Positions 56,768 through 64,000 of a stretch of DNA of 64,000 nt are shown in pieces (position 1 is the stretch's first letter; the number at the start of each line of letters is the position of its first letter). This DNA comes from Sphingomonas jeddahensis (GTDB lineage: Bacteria; Pseudomonadota; Alphaproteobacteria; Sphingomonadales; Sphingomonadaceae). The notes under the pieces were generated by a model that ran no database searches, was not told the DNA's origin, and saw only the letters and a program-made list of their open reading frames with translations. The stretch covers positions 248,001-312,000 of the forward strand of contig NZ_MPSB01000002.1 in assembly GCF_001981525.1 (NCBI RefSeq). Direction: 5' to 3'. The translations under genes and the position numbers were made by a program.

Positions 56768-57142
56768 TCAGCCTTCTGTCGAACCGCTGGCCACGGGCGG
56801 GAGGGTCTGCTGGTGCTGGACCACGCGCCAGACTTCGTGTTCGAGGCGGCGCATCGTGGTGGTGCAATAAGCGACATAGCCGTCGCCCCCGTCCCGCTTC
56901 GCCTCTGCCCTGTAGGCAATGGTGATCAGGCCTTCCTGCGGGCGCATCACCTCTTGTTCGCTGAACGAGACGCTGGACCAGCGCGGCGTGTCCGCGACCG
57001 CCTCGATCGCGGCCTGCGCCTTGAAGACGAACGGCTTTTCGGGCACCACCATCACGCATTCTTCGTCGATCAACTCGCGATAATGATCGGCATCGCCGGT
57101 CCACAGGCTTTCCTCGAAGCGCCAGATGCGATCATCGTCCAT
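56768..57142 (-). CDS. SnoaL-like/NTF2-fold protein (DUF4440-type)
   Basis: A 124-residue single-domain protein. It starts M-D-D-D-R-I-W-R-F-E-E-S-L-W-T-G-D-A-D-H-Y, typical of DUF4440/NTF2-like proteins, and has a W-S-S-V-S-F-S-E-Q strand and an R-R-L-E-H-E-V-W-R-V-V-Q strand in the C-terminal sheet. Such folds bind small ligands or act as steroid-isomerase-like enzymes. The ATG at 57142 follows GAGGAG. The neighbours give no clue, and a specific function is unknown. Confidence 0.75.
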   Translation of the reverse strand: MDDDRIWRFEESLWTGDADHYRELIDEECVMVVPEKPFVFKAQAAIEAVADTPRWSSVSFSEQEVMRPQEGLITIAYRAEAKRDGGDGYVAYCTTTMRRLEHEVWRVVQHQQTLPPVASGSTEG

Positions 57143-57242
57143 GTTCTTGTCTCCTCGTGCGTGAGCGAAGAGCGCAGCGGCGGGGCGATCGTTCCGGCGC
57201 GTCATGCTGGCGAACGACCGGCGGGTCTGCGAAGACGGTGCC

Positions 57243-57566
57243 ATGAGCGTGATCGCCTATATCGGCGCGGCCCTGGCGGAGATCGCGGGTTGCTTCAGTT
57301 TTTGGGCCTGGCTGCGGCTCGGGCGATCGCCGTGGTGGGTGGTGCCTGGCGTGGCTTCGCTGTGCCTTTTCGCTTACCTGCTGACTTTGGTCGATGCCGA
57401 GCATGCGGGGCGGACCTATGCCGCTTATGGCGGCGTCTATATCGCGTCCGCCGTGCTGTGGCTGTGGCTGGCGGAAGGCGTGCGGCCGGACCGGTCGGAC
57501 ATGGTGGGCGCGATCGTCTGCCTGATCGGTGCGGCGATCATCCTATGGGGCCCGCGGGTAGGCTAG
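57243..57566 (+). CDS. ynfA: YnfA-family (UPF0060) small membrane protein
   Basis: A 107-residue inner-membrane protein with four hydrophobic helices. Family marks are the N-terminal A-E-I-A-G-C-F and W-A-W-L-R segments, [10 protein letters not shown] at about 69-78 and a final L-I-G-A-A-I-I-L-W. It belongs to the small multidrug resistance-like proteins; YnfA of some enterics exports antiseptics. A drug-export role here is inferred from the family only. Confidence 0.92.
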   Translation: MSVIAYIGAALAEIAGCFSFWAWLRLGRSPWWVVPGVASLCLFAYLLTLVDAEHAGRTYAAYGGVYIASAVLWLWLAEGVRPDRSDMVGAIVCLIGAAIILWGPRVG

Positions 57567-57596
57567 GAAAACGTTCCTCCCCCGTGCGGGGAGGCG

Positions 57597-58850
57597 TTAC
57601 ACGGGGCGATCGAGGCGTTCGGGAGGTTCGCTGAACCATTTCGGACCGGCGTCGGTCATGTGGAAACAATCTTCCAGCCGCACGCCGAACTTGCCGGGCA
57701 GATAGATGCCGGGTTCGTTGGAGAAGCACATGCCCGCCGCCAGCGGGGTCGCTTCGCCGTGGACGAGGTTGATCGGCTCGTGCCCGTCCATGCCGATACC
57801 GTGGCCGGTGCGGTGCGACAGGCCCGGCAATCTGTAGCGCGGGCCATAGCCCCAGCGTTCGTATTGCGCGCGCACCGCATCATCGATCGATCCCGCTGGC
57901 GCGCCGATCCGCGCCGCGGCGAGCGCGATGCGCTGTCCCTGCGCGGCATGATCCCAGACGCGGCGCTGCTCGGCGGTCGCGGCGCCGTGGACCCAAGTGC
58001 GCGACACGTCCGATTGATAGCCCTGGACAGTGCAGCCGCAGTCCATCAACACCACCTGCCCCTCGCCGACACGGTGCACTTCGTGGCTGCCGTGCGGATA
58101 GGCCGATGCTTCGCCGACCAGCGCCATGGAGAATTCGGGCTCGCCGCCGAGCTTGCGGGTCGCGGCACTCATCAATGCGCCGATCTCCGGACCGGTCATC
58201 CCTTTTTCCACGCGCGGGTGAAGCCAGCGATAAGCGGCGATCGTGACGTTGGTGGCGGCCTGCATCAGCGCGATCTCAGCCGGCGTCTTGATCATCCGGC
58301 AACCCCGCACGATCGGGTTGGCGGAAACCAGGCGCGCGTCGGGGAGCAGGCGCCTGAGACCGTCCACCGCGAAGAAGCGAACGGTTTCCTCGATGCCGAT
58401 CGGGCGGGCGGCGAGGTTGCGCTCCTTCAGATAGCCAGCGATCAGCGCCAGCGGATCTTCATCCTCCTGCCACACGCGCACCTCGGCGGGAATGCCAAGC
58501 GTTTCGCGGACCGAAGGCTCCTCGAAGAAGGGCGTGACGATCAGCGCTTCGCCCTCCACCGGGATCAGCGCGGCAGTGAGCCGTTCGCTACGGCTCCAGC
58601 GAACGCCGGTGAAATAGGTTTGGCTTGATCCGGGTTCGACGAGGATGGCGCCGATGTTGCTGGCCTTCATCAGGGCTTGCGCGCGGGCGATGCGGGCGGT
58701 GCGCTCAGCGGGGGTGATGGGCGCTGCGCCGCGGGTGATGTCGCCCAGTCCGGCGAGGTCGGGCTCAGCGGCGCGCAGGATGCTGGTTGCGGAGAGCAGC
58801 GGGATCGCCGCAGCGGCGGTGAGGAGCGTGCGGCGGTTGGGGGTTAACAT
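57597..58850 (-). CDS. Secreted M24-family Xaa-Pro aminopeptidase-like protein
   Basis: A 417-residue protein of the pita-bread fold. Metal ligands are Asp270, Asp281, His350, Glu379 and Glu393 (D-C-G-C, S-D-V-S-R, G-H-G-I-G, N-E-P-G, L-E-D). The N-terminus has N-R-R-T-L-L at 5-10, resembling a Tat signal, and a cleavage site near A-A at 27-28, so it is probably exported folded. M24 peptidases remove N-terminal residues before proline, or act as creatinase-like enzymes. The start ATG at 58850 is selected for the signal sequence. Confidence 0.86.
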   Translation of the reverse strand: MLTPNRRTLLTAAAAIPLLSATSILRAAEPDLAGLGDITRGAAPITPAERTARIARAQALMKASNIGAILVEPGSSQTYFTGVRWSRSERLTAALIPVEGEALIVTPFFEEPSVRETLGIPAEVRVWQEDEDPLALIAGYLKERNLAARPIGIEETVRFFAVDGLRRLLPDARLVSANPIVRGCRMIKTPAEIALMQAATNVTIAAYRWLHPRVEKGMTGPEIGALMSAATRKLGGEPEFSMALVGEASAYPHGSHEVHRVGEGQVVLMDCGCTVQGYQSDVSRTWVHGAATAEQRRVWDHAAQGQRIALAAARIGAPAGSIDDAVRAQYERWGYGPRYRLPGLSHRTGHGIGMDGHEPINLVHGEATPLAAGMCFSNEPGIYLPGKFGVRLEDCFHMTDAGPKWFSEPPERLDRPV

Positions 58851-58868
58851 CGTCCCTAGGTCCTTCGT

Positions 58869-59096
58869 CGTGCCGGGCCTGTTCCGGCTTCCAGCTTGCC
58901 GCGAACTCATTCGCCGCAAGGTATGCGGAAGCCTGGATGCCGGGACAAGCCCGGCATGACCAGGCGCGCATGGGCTTGACCTTGCGCCAGCAATCCCGTT
59001 CCTACCGGCAAACCCCTCTTCCGTTCGGGCTGAGCCTGTCGAAGCCCTGCCTTTCTCCCGGAGAAGCGCAGCCCTTCGACAAGCTCAGGGCGAACG
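58869..59096. repeat. PalB then PalA repeats upstream of the symporter
   Basis: A PalB copy at 58869-58960 (TGCCGGGCCTGTTCCGGC / GCCGGGACAAGCCCGGCA) is followed by a PalA copy at 59021-59096 (CCGTTCGGGCTGAGCCTGTC / GACAAGCTCAGGGCGAACG). They fill the gap between divergent genes, so promoters must lie at its edges. Confidence 0.75.
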
Positions 59097-59126
59097 ATAG
59101 GGCGGCAAGACGTTCCGGGAGCATCC

Positions 59127-60476
59127 ATGGCCAAGCGCCTCACTTTGTACATCATGATCGGGCTGGTCGCTGGCCTCGTGCTCGGGCTGTCGCTCAACGC
59201 GATGATTGACGATGGCACGCCCGCATCGGCGGCGCGGCTGTCCGAGATTGCGGGTTATTTCTCGATCGTCACGGCCATCTTCCTGCGGCTGATCAAGATG
59301 ATCATCGCCCCTTTGGTGTTCGCGACACTGGTCGCCGGCATCGCGCACATGGGCGATACCAGCGCGCTTGGCCGGATCGGCGGGCGCGCCATCGGCTGGT
59401 TCATTGGCGCGAGTCTGGTCAGCCTGACGCTGGGGTTGATCCTGGTGAACCTGTTCCAGCCCGGCCTGGGGCTCGACTTCCCGCTTCCGCCGGTCACGGA
59501 GGCGAGCGGCGTCGAGAAGGCCGCCTTCAACCTCAAGGACTTCTTTACCCACGTCTTTCCCGCGTCAGGCATTGACGCGATGGCGAAGAACGAAATTCTG
59601 CAGATCGTGATCTTCTCGATCTTCATCGGCGTCGCGATCACCGCCGTGGGCGAGAAGGCCGCGCCGCTGGTGCGCGGGATCGAGGCGCTGGTGCAAGTGA
59701 TGCTGGTCGTCACCAATTATGTGATGCGCTTTGCGCCCTTCGCGGTGTTCGCCGCGGTGACAGGGACGCTGGCGGAGCGCGGGCCGTCGATCATCGGCAA
59801 TCTCGCCTATTTCATGGGCACTTTCTACCTAGGCATGATCATCCTGTGGCTGCTGCTGTTCGCGGTCTGCTACGCAATCGTTGGCCGGCGCACGACGCTT
59901 CTGGCGCGCTATGTTCGCGAGCCTTTGCTGCTGGCCTTCTCAACCGCATCGTCGGAGGCGGCCTATCCCCGCACCTTGGAGGCGCTCGACAAGTTCGGCG
60001 TGCCGCCGCGGATCGCCAGCTTCGTGCTGCCGCTGGGGTATAGCTTCAACCTCGACGGATCGATGATCTACATGACCTTCGCGACGATGTTCATCGCGCA
60101 GGCCTATGGCATCGACCTATCGCTGGGTCAGCAGATCACCATGCTGCTGGTGCTGATGATCACCAGCAAGGGGATCGCCGGCGTGCCGCGCGCGAGCCTG
60201 GTGGTGATCGCGGCGACGCTTGGGTTTTTCGACATTCCGGAGGCCGGGTTGCTGCTGATCCTGGGGATCGATCATTTCCTCGACATGGGGCGAAGCGCGA
60301 CCAACGTGGTCGGCAATGCGGTGGCGAGCGCGGTGATTGCGAAGTGGGAGGGCAAGCTCGACCCACTGGAACCGGACACGATCGACGGGCCGGCCGCGCC
60401 GGCTGGCCATGGGCCTGCGCATGCCACTGACAGCTTTGCCGACGCGCCATCGATCGAGGGCGATCGGCGGGGGTGA
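59127..60476 (+). CDS. Dicarboxylate/amino acid:cation symporter (GltP/DctA family)
   Basis: A 449-residue SLC1-type transporter with about eight transmembrane segments plus the two hairpin loops. A-F-S-T-A-S-S-E at about 271-278 forms HP1, and S-F-N-L-D-G-S-M-I near 307-315 and V-G-N-A-V-A-S near 392-398 complete the substrate and sodium site. It takes up glutamate, aspartate or C4-dicarboxylates with cations. The ligand cannot be chosen from sequence. The C-terminal 30 residues are polar and not conserved. Confidence 0.92.
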   Translation: MAKRLTLYIMIGLVAGLVLGLSLNAMIDDGTPASAARLSEIAGYFSIVTAIFLRLIKMIIAPLVFATLVAGIAHMGDTSALGRIGGRAIGWFIGASLVSLTLGLILVNLFQPGLGLDFPLPPVTEASGVEKAAFNLKDFFTHVFPASGIDAMAKNEILQIVIFSIFIGVAITAVGEKAAPLVRGIEALVQVMLVVTNYVMRFAPFAVFAAVTGTLAERGPSIIGNLAYFMGTFYLGMIILWLLLFAVCYAIVGRRTTLLARYVREPLLLAFSTASSEAAYPRTLEALDKFGVPPRIASFVLPLGYSFNLDGSMIYMTFATMFIAQAYGIDLSLGQQITMLLVLMITSKGIAGVPRASLVVIAATLGFFDIPEAGLLLILGIDHFLDMGRSATNVVGNAVASAVIAKWEGKLDPLEPDTIDGPAAPAGHGPAHATDSFADAPSIEGDRRG

Positions 60477-60488
60477 TCTTGGCGGTGC

Positions 60489-61136
60489 CTAATCTTCGAT
60501 CCGCTTGAAACGCATGGTGCCGCCCTCGCGATGAAGCGTCAGGGTGGTGCCCTCGACCTCCAACCGCGTGCCGGTCAGGTCGGCGACCCCGAAGTCGTTG
60601 GGGATGAGCAGGAACGTCGCGGTGCGGCCCGGCTTTGCATCGAGTGGCAGCGGCTCGGATTGCAGGCGGTAGGACGGTTTTGCGAAGGTGATGGAGCGCG
60701 GTGTCCGGCGCTCCTCCGGCGGGAGGTGCCATGCTTCGCCGCGAGTATAATCGGTGAGCAGCTCGCCAGTGTCGAAGGCGATGGTAACGTCGACCCCCGG
60801 TACGTCGCTGCCGTTCGGCGCAACGAGGCGCACAGCGAAGGCTTTGCCTGGAGTCTCCTCGATCGCACCTGCGGTGACCGTCGGCGCCACCGGCCGGGGA
60901 TCGCTCGTCAGCTCGATGGCGTCGCCCGACCGTTTCCAGCGGCCCTGCGCGCGCTCGTCGAGCGAGCCGACGGTCAGCCCATATTGGAAGGTACCATCCG
61001 CGTTCAGGCGGATGCCGGCGACGAGCTCCACCTGGCTGTGAACATAATCGCCTGCGAGCGAAGCGGGCGTCTGGGCCGCTGCGGCGGGCGCAAGCAGCGA
61101 TACGGCCACCAACGCAACACCGAGCGGCTCACGCAT
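60489..61136 (-). CDS. Hypothetical secreted protein
   Basis: A 215-residue protein with a signal peptide (1-22, ending A-A-A-Q). The mature part has a repeated beta-strand layout with conserved Gly/Asp (G-I-R-L-N-A-D-G-T-F-Q-Y-G near 40-52) and an R-F-K-R end. It is probably a small beta-sandwich or lipocalin-like protein. The start ATG at 61136 overlaps the GST stop by eight bases. The family is unknown to me. Confidence 0.7.
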   Translation of the reverse strand: MREPLGVALVAVSLLAPAAAAQTPASLAGDYVHSQVELVAGIRLNADGTFQYGLTVGSLDERAQGRWKRSGDAIELTSDPRPVAPTVTAGAIEETPGKAFAVRLVAPNGSDVPGVDVTIAFDTGELLTDYTRGEAWHLPPEERRTPRSITFAKPSYRLQSEPLPLDAKPGRTATFLLIPNDFGVADLTGTRLEVEGTTLTLHREGGTMRFKRIED

Positions 61137-61761
61137 AAGCGTAAGGGCCGCCCTTCGCGAGCGCAGTCTGATAGGCGGGGCGGGCGTGAACCTTGTCGAG
61201 CCAGGCAATCGTTGCGGGACGCGAGGCGTCAAGGCCGCCGCGGCTGCGCGCGGCTTCCAGCGGGAAGCTCATCATGATGTCGGCGGCGGTGAGCGTGTCG
61301 CCGGTGAACCATGGGCGGCTGGCGAGATGCGCTTCGACGAAATCGAGATGCGTGTCGATCATCGGCTGGATGCGCTTCTGCGCGGCCTTGCCGAACAACG
61401 GCACGCGGGTGAGAACGAGCTTCACCAGCAACGGGGGCATGATCGAGCCTTCGGCATAATGGAGCCAGAAGCGGTAATCGAGCGCCGCGGTGCGGTTGGC
61501 GGGAGCGCCGAGCCGGCCGTCGGCCTTGTCGACGAGATATTCCACAATCGCGCCGGTTTCGGCGACGACCCGGTTCTGGTCGGTGCGGTCCTCGATCACC
61601 GGGGACTTGCCGAGCGGGTGGACGCGCTTGAGCTCGGGTGGGGCGAGCATCGTCTTCTTGTTCCGCTCGTAGCGCTTGATGTCATACGGCAGGCCGAGTT
61701 CTTCGAGCATCCAGAGCACGCGCTGCGAGCGCGAGTTTTCGAGATGGTGGACGATGATCAT
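61129..61761 (-). CDS. Glutathione S-transferase family protein
   Basis: A 210-residue GST. The N-terminal domain has H-L-E-N-S-R-S-Q-R-V-L-W at 6-17, with Ser as the candidate active residue, then P-L-G-K-S-P-V-I at 49-56 and A-E-T-G-A-I-V-E-Y near 67-75. The C-terminal domain has D-T-L-T-A-A-D-I-M-M-S at about 155-165. Ser10 or Ser12 may activate glutathione. It overlaps a methyltransferase start region (ATGA) and the downstream secreted gene. Confidence 0.88.
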   Translation of the reverse strand: MIIVHHLENSRSQRVLWMLEELGLPYDIKRYERNKKTMLAPPELKRVHPLGKSPVIEDRTDQNRVVAETGAIVEYLVDKADGRLGAPANRTAALDYRFWLHYAEGSIMPPLLVKLVLTRVPLFGKAAQKRIQPMIDTHLDFVEAHLASRPWFTGDTLTAADIMMSFPLEAARSRGGLDASRPATIAWLDKVHARPAYQTALAKGGPYAYA

Positions 61762-62597
61762 TGGCCGCTCCCCTGCGAATGCGCAGTCACGATCCAGGCG
61801 GCAGCGGGGAAATCGAGCACTCCCCCGCGGACCCGGTCGGCGAGCATAACGCGCAAGCGGTCGAGCAGTGCCGGGCGATCGGCATCGGGGGTGTCGGCAA
61901 GCTTGCGCGCGACCGGGCCGATGCGGCGGAAGAAGTCGATCGCATCGGTGACGGGATCGGCGCCCTCCCCTGCCCTATAGTGGTAGTCCGCGGCGGTGAT
62001 GGTGATGTCGGTGAAGCCGGTGGTGGCGAGCAAGTCGGCGATCCTGTCGCGGTCAGCGAAGGCGAAAGGGCCGGGCGCGTAGCCGTCCGGCGAGTCGAAC
62101 TGACCACCGACAGCGGCGACCGTGTCGGACGCCCAGGCGTTCTCGGCGGGGGACCGGAAGCAGGAGAAGACCAAAGGAGCGCCCGGCTTGAGCGCGGCCG
62201 CGATGCCGCGGAAGGCGGTGACCGGATGGTCGAAGAACATCACGCCGTGGCGCGAGAAGGCGAGATCATAGGATGGTTCGAGATCGCCAGGAACCGCGCC
62301 GGCGGTGAAGTGGACATTCGAAAGCGCGGCATCGGCGGTGCGCTGGCCCGCGATGGTGATTAGCGGCTCGGAAAGATCGACGCCGTGGATGGCGAGGCCG
62401 GGGCGCGCCGCGGCGATGGCGAGACTGGTGGCGCCGGCGCCGCAGCCGAGATCGGCGGCGCGGCCGTGATCGGGGGCGACGGCGAGGATGGCGGCGTCGA
62501 GGTGGGGGGCGAAATCAGCGAAGCTGCGGTCGGTGCGCTGCCATTCGGCAGCCCAGACGTCACCGACACGGGTCTGCCAATCGGGGGCGGTGGTCAT
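61758..62597 (-). CDS. SAM-dependent methyltransferase, class I
   Basis: A 279-residue class I methyltransferase. The SAM motif A-D-L-G-C-G-A-G-A-T is at about 47-56, G-V-D-L-S-E-P-L is the acidic loop near 72-79 and F-D-H-P-V-T-A-F-R-G follows. The group includes ubiquinone/menaquinone-type and trans-aconitate methyltransferases, but the substrate is unknown. The ATG at 62597 lacks a strong ribosome site. It heads an operon with the GST and the secreted protein. Confidence 0.82.
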   Translation of the reverse strand: MTTAPDWQTRVGDVWAAEWQRTDRSFADFAPHLDAAILAVAPDHGRAADLGCGAGATSLAIAAARPGLAIHGVDLSEPLITIAGQRTADAALSNVHFTAGAVPGDLEPSYDLAFSRHGVMFFDHPVTAFRGIAAALKPGAPLVFSCFRSPAENAWASDTVAAVGGQFDSPDGYAPGPFAFADRDRIADLLATTGFTDITITAADYHYRAGEGADPVTDAIDFFRRIGPVARKLADTPDADRPALLDRLRVMLADRVRGGVLDFPAAAWIVTAHSQGSGQ

Positions 62598-62649
62598 GCT
62601 TCGTGGCTCCTTCGTTGCCGGTTGGTGTTCCTTATGGCGGGTCTGGTCG

Positions 62650-62767
62650 GGCGTGTCGAAGCGGGGACTCCGTGCACGCCCTTTGACAGCCTCGGGGCGA
62701 ACGGTCGTTCCAGGAGCGCGGCGAATGTTGAGAAAGTTGAGGCGATAGCGGGTTCTTCTCAACATTC
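62650..62767. repeat. Degenerate PalA and a second ATGTTGAG repeat downstream of recA
   Basis: A weak PalA-like element at 62650-62706 (GGCGTGTCGAAGCG ... TTTGACAGCCTCGGGGCGAACG) is followed by GAATGTTGAGA at 62723 and TCTCAACATTC ending 62767. The latter matches the copy at 56371-56424 near alaS; the tandem repeat at the left arm is partly altered (AAAGTTGAGG). Confidence 0.6.
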
Positions 62768-62783
62768 GGCAGAGACTGGATGT

Positions 62784-62818
62784 GCGAAGGGCCGGTGCCT
62801 TTCGGCATCGGCCCTTGC
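62784..62818. terminator. Hairpin downstream of recA
   Basis: AAGGGCCG-G-TGCC and its complement GGCA-T-CGGCCCTT form a 12-base-pair stem with a four-base loop and one wobble pair. It lies 71 bases after the recA stop on the minus strand and is a probable terminator. No T run is visible. Confidence 0.55.
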
Positions 62819-62888
62819 TTATCGAGATGCGGTGATGAAGGCGCCCCCCACCCCAACCTCCCATCGAAAAGGAGGGGTTTGCCCCGGA

Positions 62889-63962
62889 TCAGACGTCGTC
62901 TTCGTCGGACTGACCGGCCATCAACTCCTCGCCGAGACCTTCCTGGCGGGCGCGGATCTGGCGTTCGAGGCGTTCGGCGACTTCGGCATTCTCACGCAGA
63001 TAGGTCTTCGAATTCTCGCGGCCCTGGCCGATGCGGATCGAATCGTAGCTGAACCACGAACCCGACTTTTCGACCAATCCGGCCTTCACGCCGAGATCGA
63101 TGATCTCGCCGAGCTTGGAGATGCCTTCGCCGAACATGATGTCGAATTCGACCTGCTTGAACGGCGGCGCGACCTTGTTCTTCACGACCTTGACGCGGGT
63201 CTGGTTGCCCGTCGCTTCCTCGCGATCCTTGACCGAGCCGATGCGGCGCACGTCGAGGCGCACCGACGCGTAGAACTTCAGCGCGTTGCCGCCGGTGGTC
63301 GTCTCGGGCGAGCCGTACATCACGCCGATCTTCATGCGGATCTGGTTGATGAAGATGACGAGGCAGTTGGAGCGGCTGATCGTGCCGGTGAGCTTGCGCA
63401 GCGCCTGGCTCATCAGACGCGCCTGGAGACCGACGTGGCTGTCGCCCATCTCGCCCTCGATTTCCGCGCGCGGGACGAGCGCGGCGACCGAGTCGACCAC
63501 CAGCACGTCGATCGCGTTGGAGCGAACCAGCGTGTCGACGATCTCGAGCGCCTGCTCACCCGTGTCTGGCTGAGAAACGATCAGTTCGTCGATGTTGACG
63601 CCGAGCTTCTTGGCATAAGCCGGGTCGAGCGCGTGTTCCGCGTCGACGAAGGCAGCCATGCCGCCGGCCTTTTGCGCCTCGGCGATGGCGTGAAGCGCAA
63701 GGGTGGTCTTGCCCGAGGATTCGGGGCCGAAGATCTCGACGATGCGGCCCTTGGGCAGGCCACCAACGCCGAGCGCAATGTCGAGGCCGAGGCTGCCGGT
63801 GGACACGACCTCTACCTTCATCGCCTCCTTCTGGCCGAGCTTCATCGCGGAGCCCTTGCCAAAGGCGCGGTCGATCTGCGCGAGGGCGGCGTCGAGCGCC
63901 TTTTGACGATCTGTGTTCGGGCTAGCCATGTTGCCTGGGATCACCTTGAGATTGGCGGCCAT
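62889..63962 (-). CDS. recA: Recombinase RecA
   Basis: A 357-residue RecA. Walker A is G-P-E-S-S-G-K-T-T at 79-87, and the Walker B segment L-V-V-D-S-V-A-A-L and the DNA-binding L1/L2 loops ([18 protein letters not shown] near 168-185) follow. It catalyses strand exchange and triggers LexA self-cleavage. The ATG at 63962 has GGAGGGG seven bases upstream; an in-frame ATG at 63929 is an alternative. The upstream promoter, including any SOS box, is mostly outside the window. Confidence 0.97.
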   Translation of the reverse strand: MAANLKVIPGNMASPNTDRQKALDAALAQIDRAFGKGSAMKLGQKEAMKVEVVSTGSLGLDIALGVGGLPKGRIVEIFGPESSGKTTLALHAIAEAQKAGGMAAFVDAEHALDPAYAKKLGVNIDELIVSQPDTGEQALEIVDTLVRSNAIDVLVVDSVAALVPRAEIEGEMGDSHVGLQARLMSQALRKLTGTISRSNCLVIFINQIRMKIGVMYGSPETTTGGNALKFYASVRLDVRRIGSVKDREEATGNQTRVKVVKNKVAPPFKQVEFDIMFGEGISKLGEIIDLGVKAGLVEKSGSWFSYDSIRIGQGRENSKTYLRENAEVAERLERQIRARQEGLGEELMAGQSDEDDV

Positions 63963-64000
63963 GTGAGAGCCCCTCCGCTAGATCATGCGCGCGAACCGTT

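Noticed and set aside
63963-64000. SOS box upstream of recA
   Set aside because: Only one GTTC half site lies near the window end (minus strand); a second half at the needed spacing would be beyond the window, so it cannot be judged.

Overview
The window looks like the chromosome of a sphingomonad (Sphingomonas or a close relative, Alphaproteobacteria). The reasons are high GC content with GTG and TTG starts, a gcrA cell-cycle regulator, a complete dcw (division and cell wall) cluster ending in ftsQ-ftsA-ftsZ, an intracellular polyhydroxyalkanoate (PHA) depolymerase, one general-stress (EcfG-type) promoter, and many short palindromic intergenic repeats. I see no rRNA, tRNA, CRISPR array, prophage or insertion sequence. 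Identities come from reading motifs in the translations; no database search was run.

Layout. 1-2.4 kb: the 3' end of a probable ubiA, a pmbA/tldE homologue and an inositol-monophosphatase-family gene. 2.7-9.6 kb (minus): a pentose-phosphate block of gnd, tal, tkt and rpiA with two HAD phosphatases. 9.7-18.6 kb: a secreted polysaccharide deacetylase, acyl-CoA genes (crotonase, MaoC hydratase, thiolase), a flavin-fold stress protein, a PHA depolymerase, an ABC exporter and a trans-acting enoyl reductase-like protein. 18.9-28.1 kb: rnr with a small partner, parE, an outer-membrane beta-barrel protein, gcrA, an ABC-2 permease and a dGTPase-like gene. 28.1-49.8 kb (minus): a TPR/SPOR protein, then ftsZ, ftsA, ftsQ, ddl, murB, murC, murG, ftsW, murD, mraY, murF, murE, ftsI, ftsL-like, rsmH and mraZ. 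The dcw genes are transcribed from mraZ towards ftsZ, mostly with 1-8 base overlaps. 50-64 kb: cysteine synthase, a deoxyinosine glycosylase, two glutathione transferases, alaS, a YnfA-family protein, an M24 peptidase, a dicarboxylate symporter, a methyltransferase and recA.

The most unusual signal is a set of palindromic repeats, which I name PalA, PalB and PalC. They fill most gaps. One PalC copy sits in frame inside rnr and adds about 34 codons. Another straddles the murC/murB junction and supplies the end of MurC, the murB ribosome site and start, and the MurB N-terminus. This resembles the protein-invading palindromes of Rickettsia. Other points of interest are four GGGGA-type pentamers on an exact 10-base period upstream of mraZ (probable MraZ operator), a perfect 15-base palindrome upstream of the PHA depolymerase (probable PhaR site), an AT-rich palindrome between the crotonase and maoC, an exact GGAAC-N16-CGTT promoter before a secreted tandem-repeat protein, and three small ORFs (19, 20 and 42 codons) with good Shine-Dalgarno sites.
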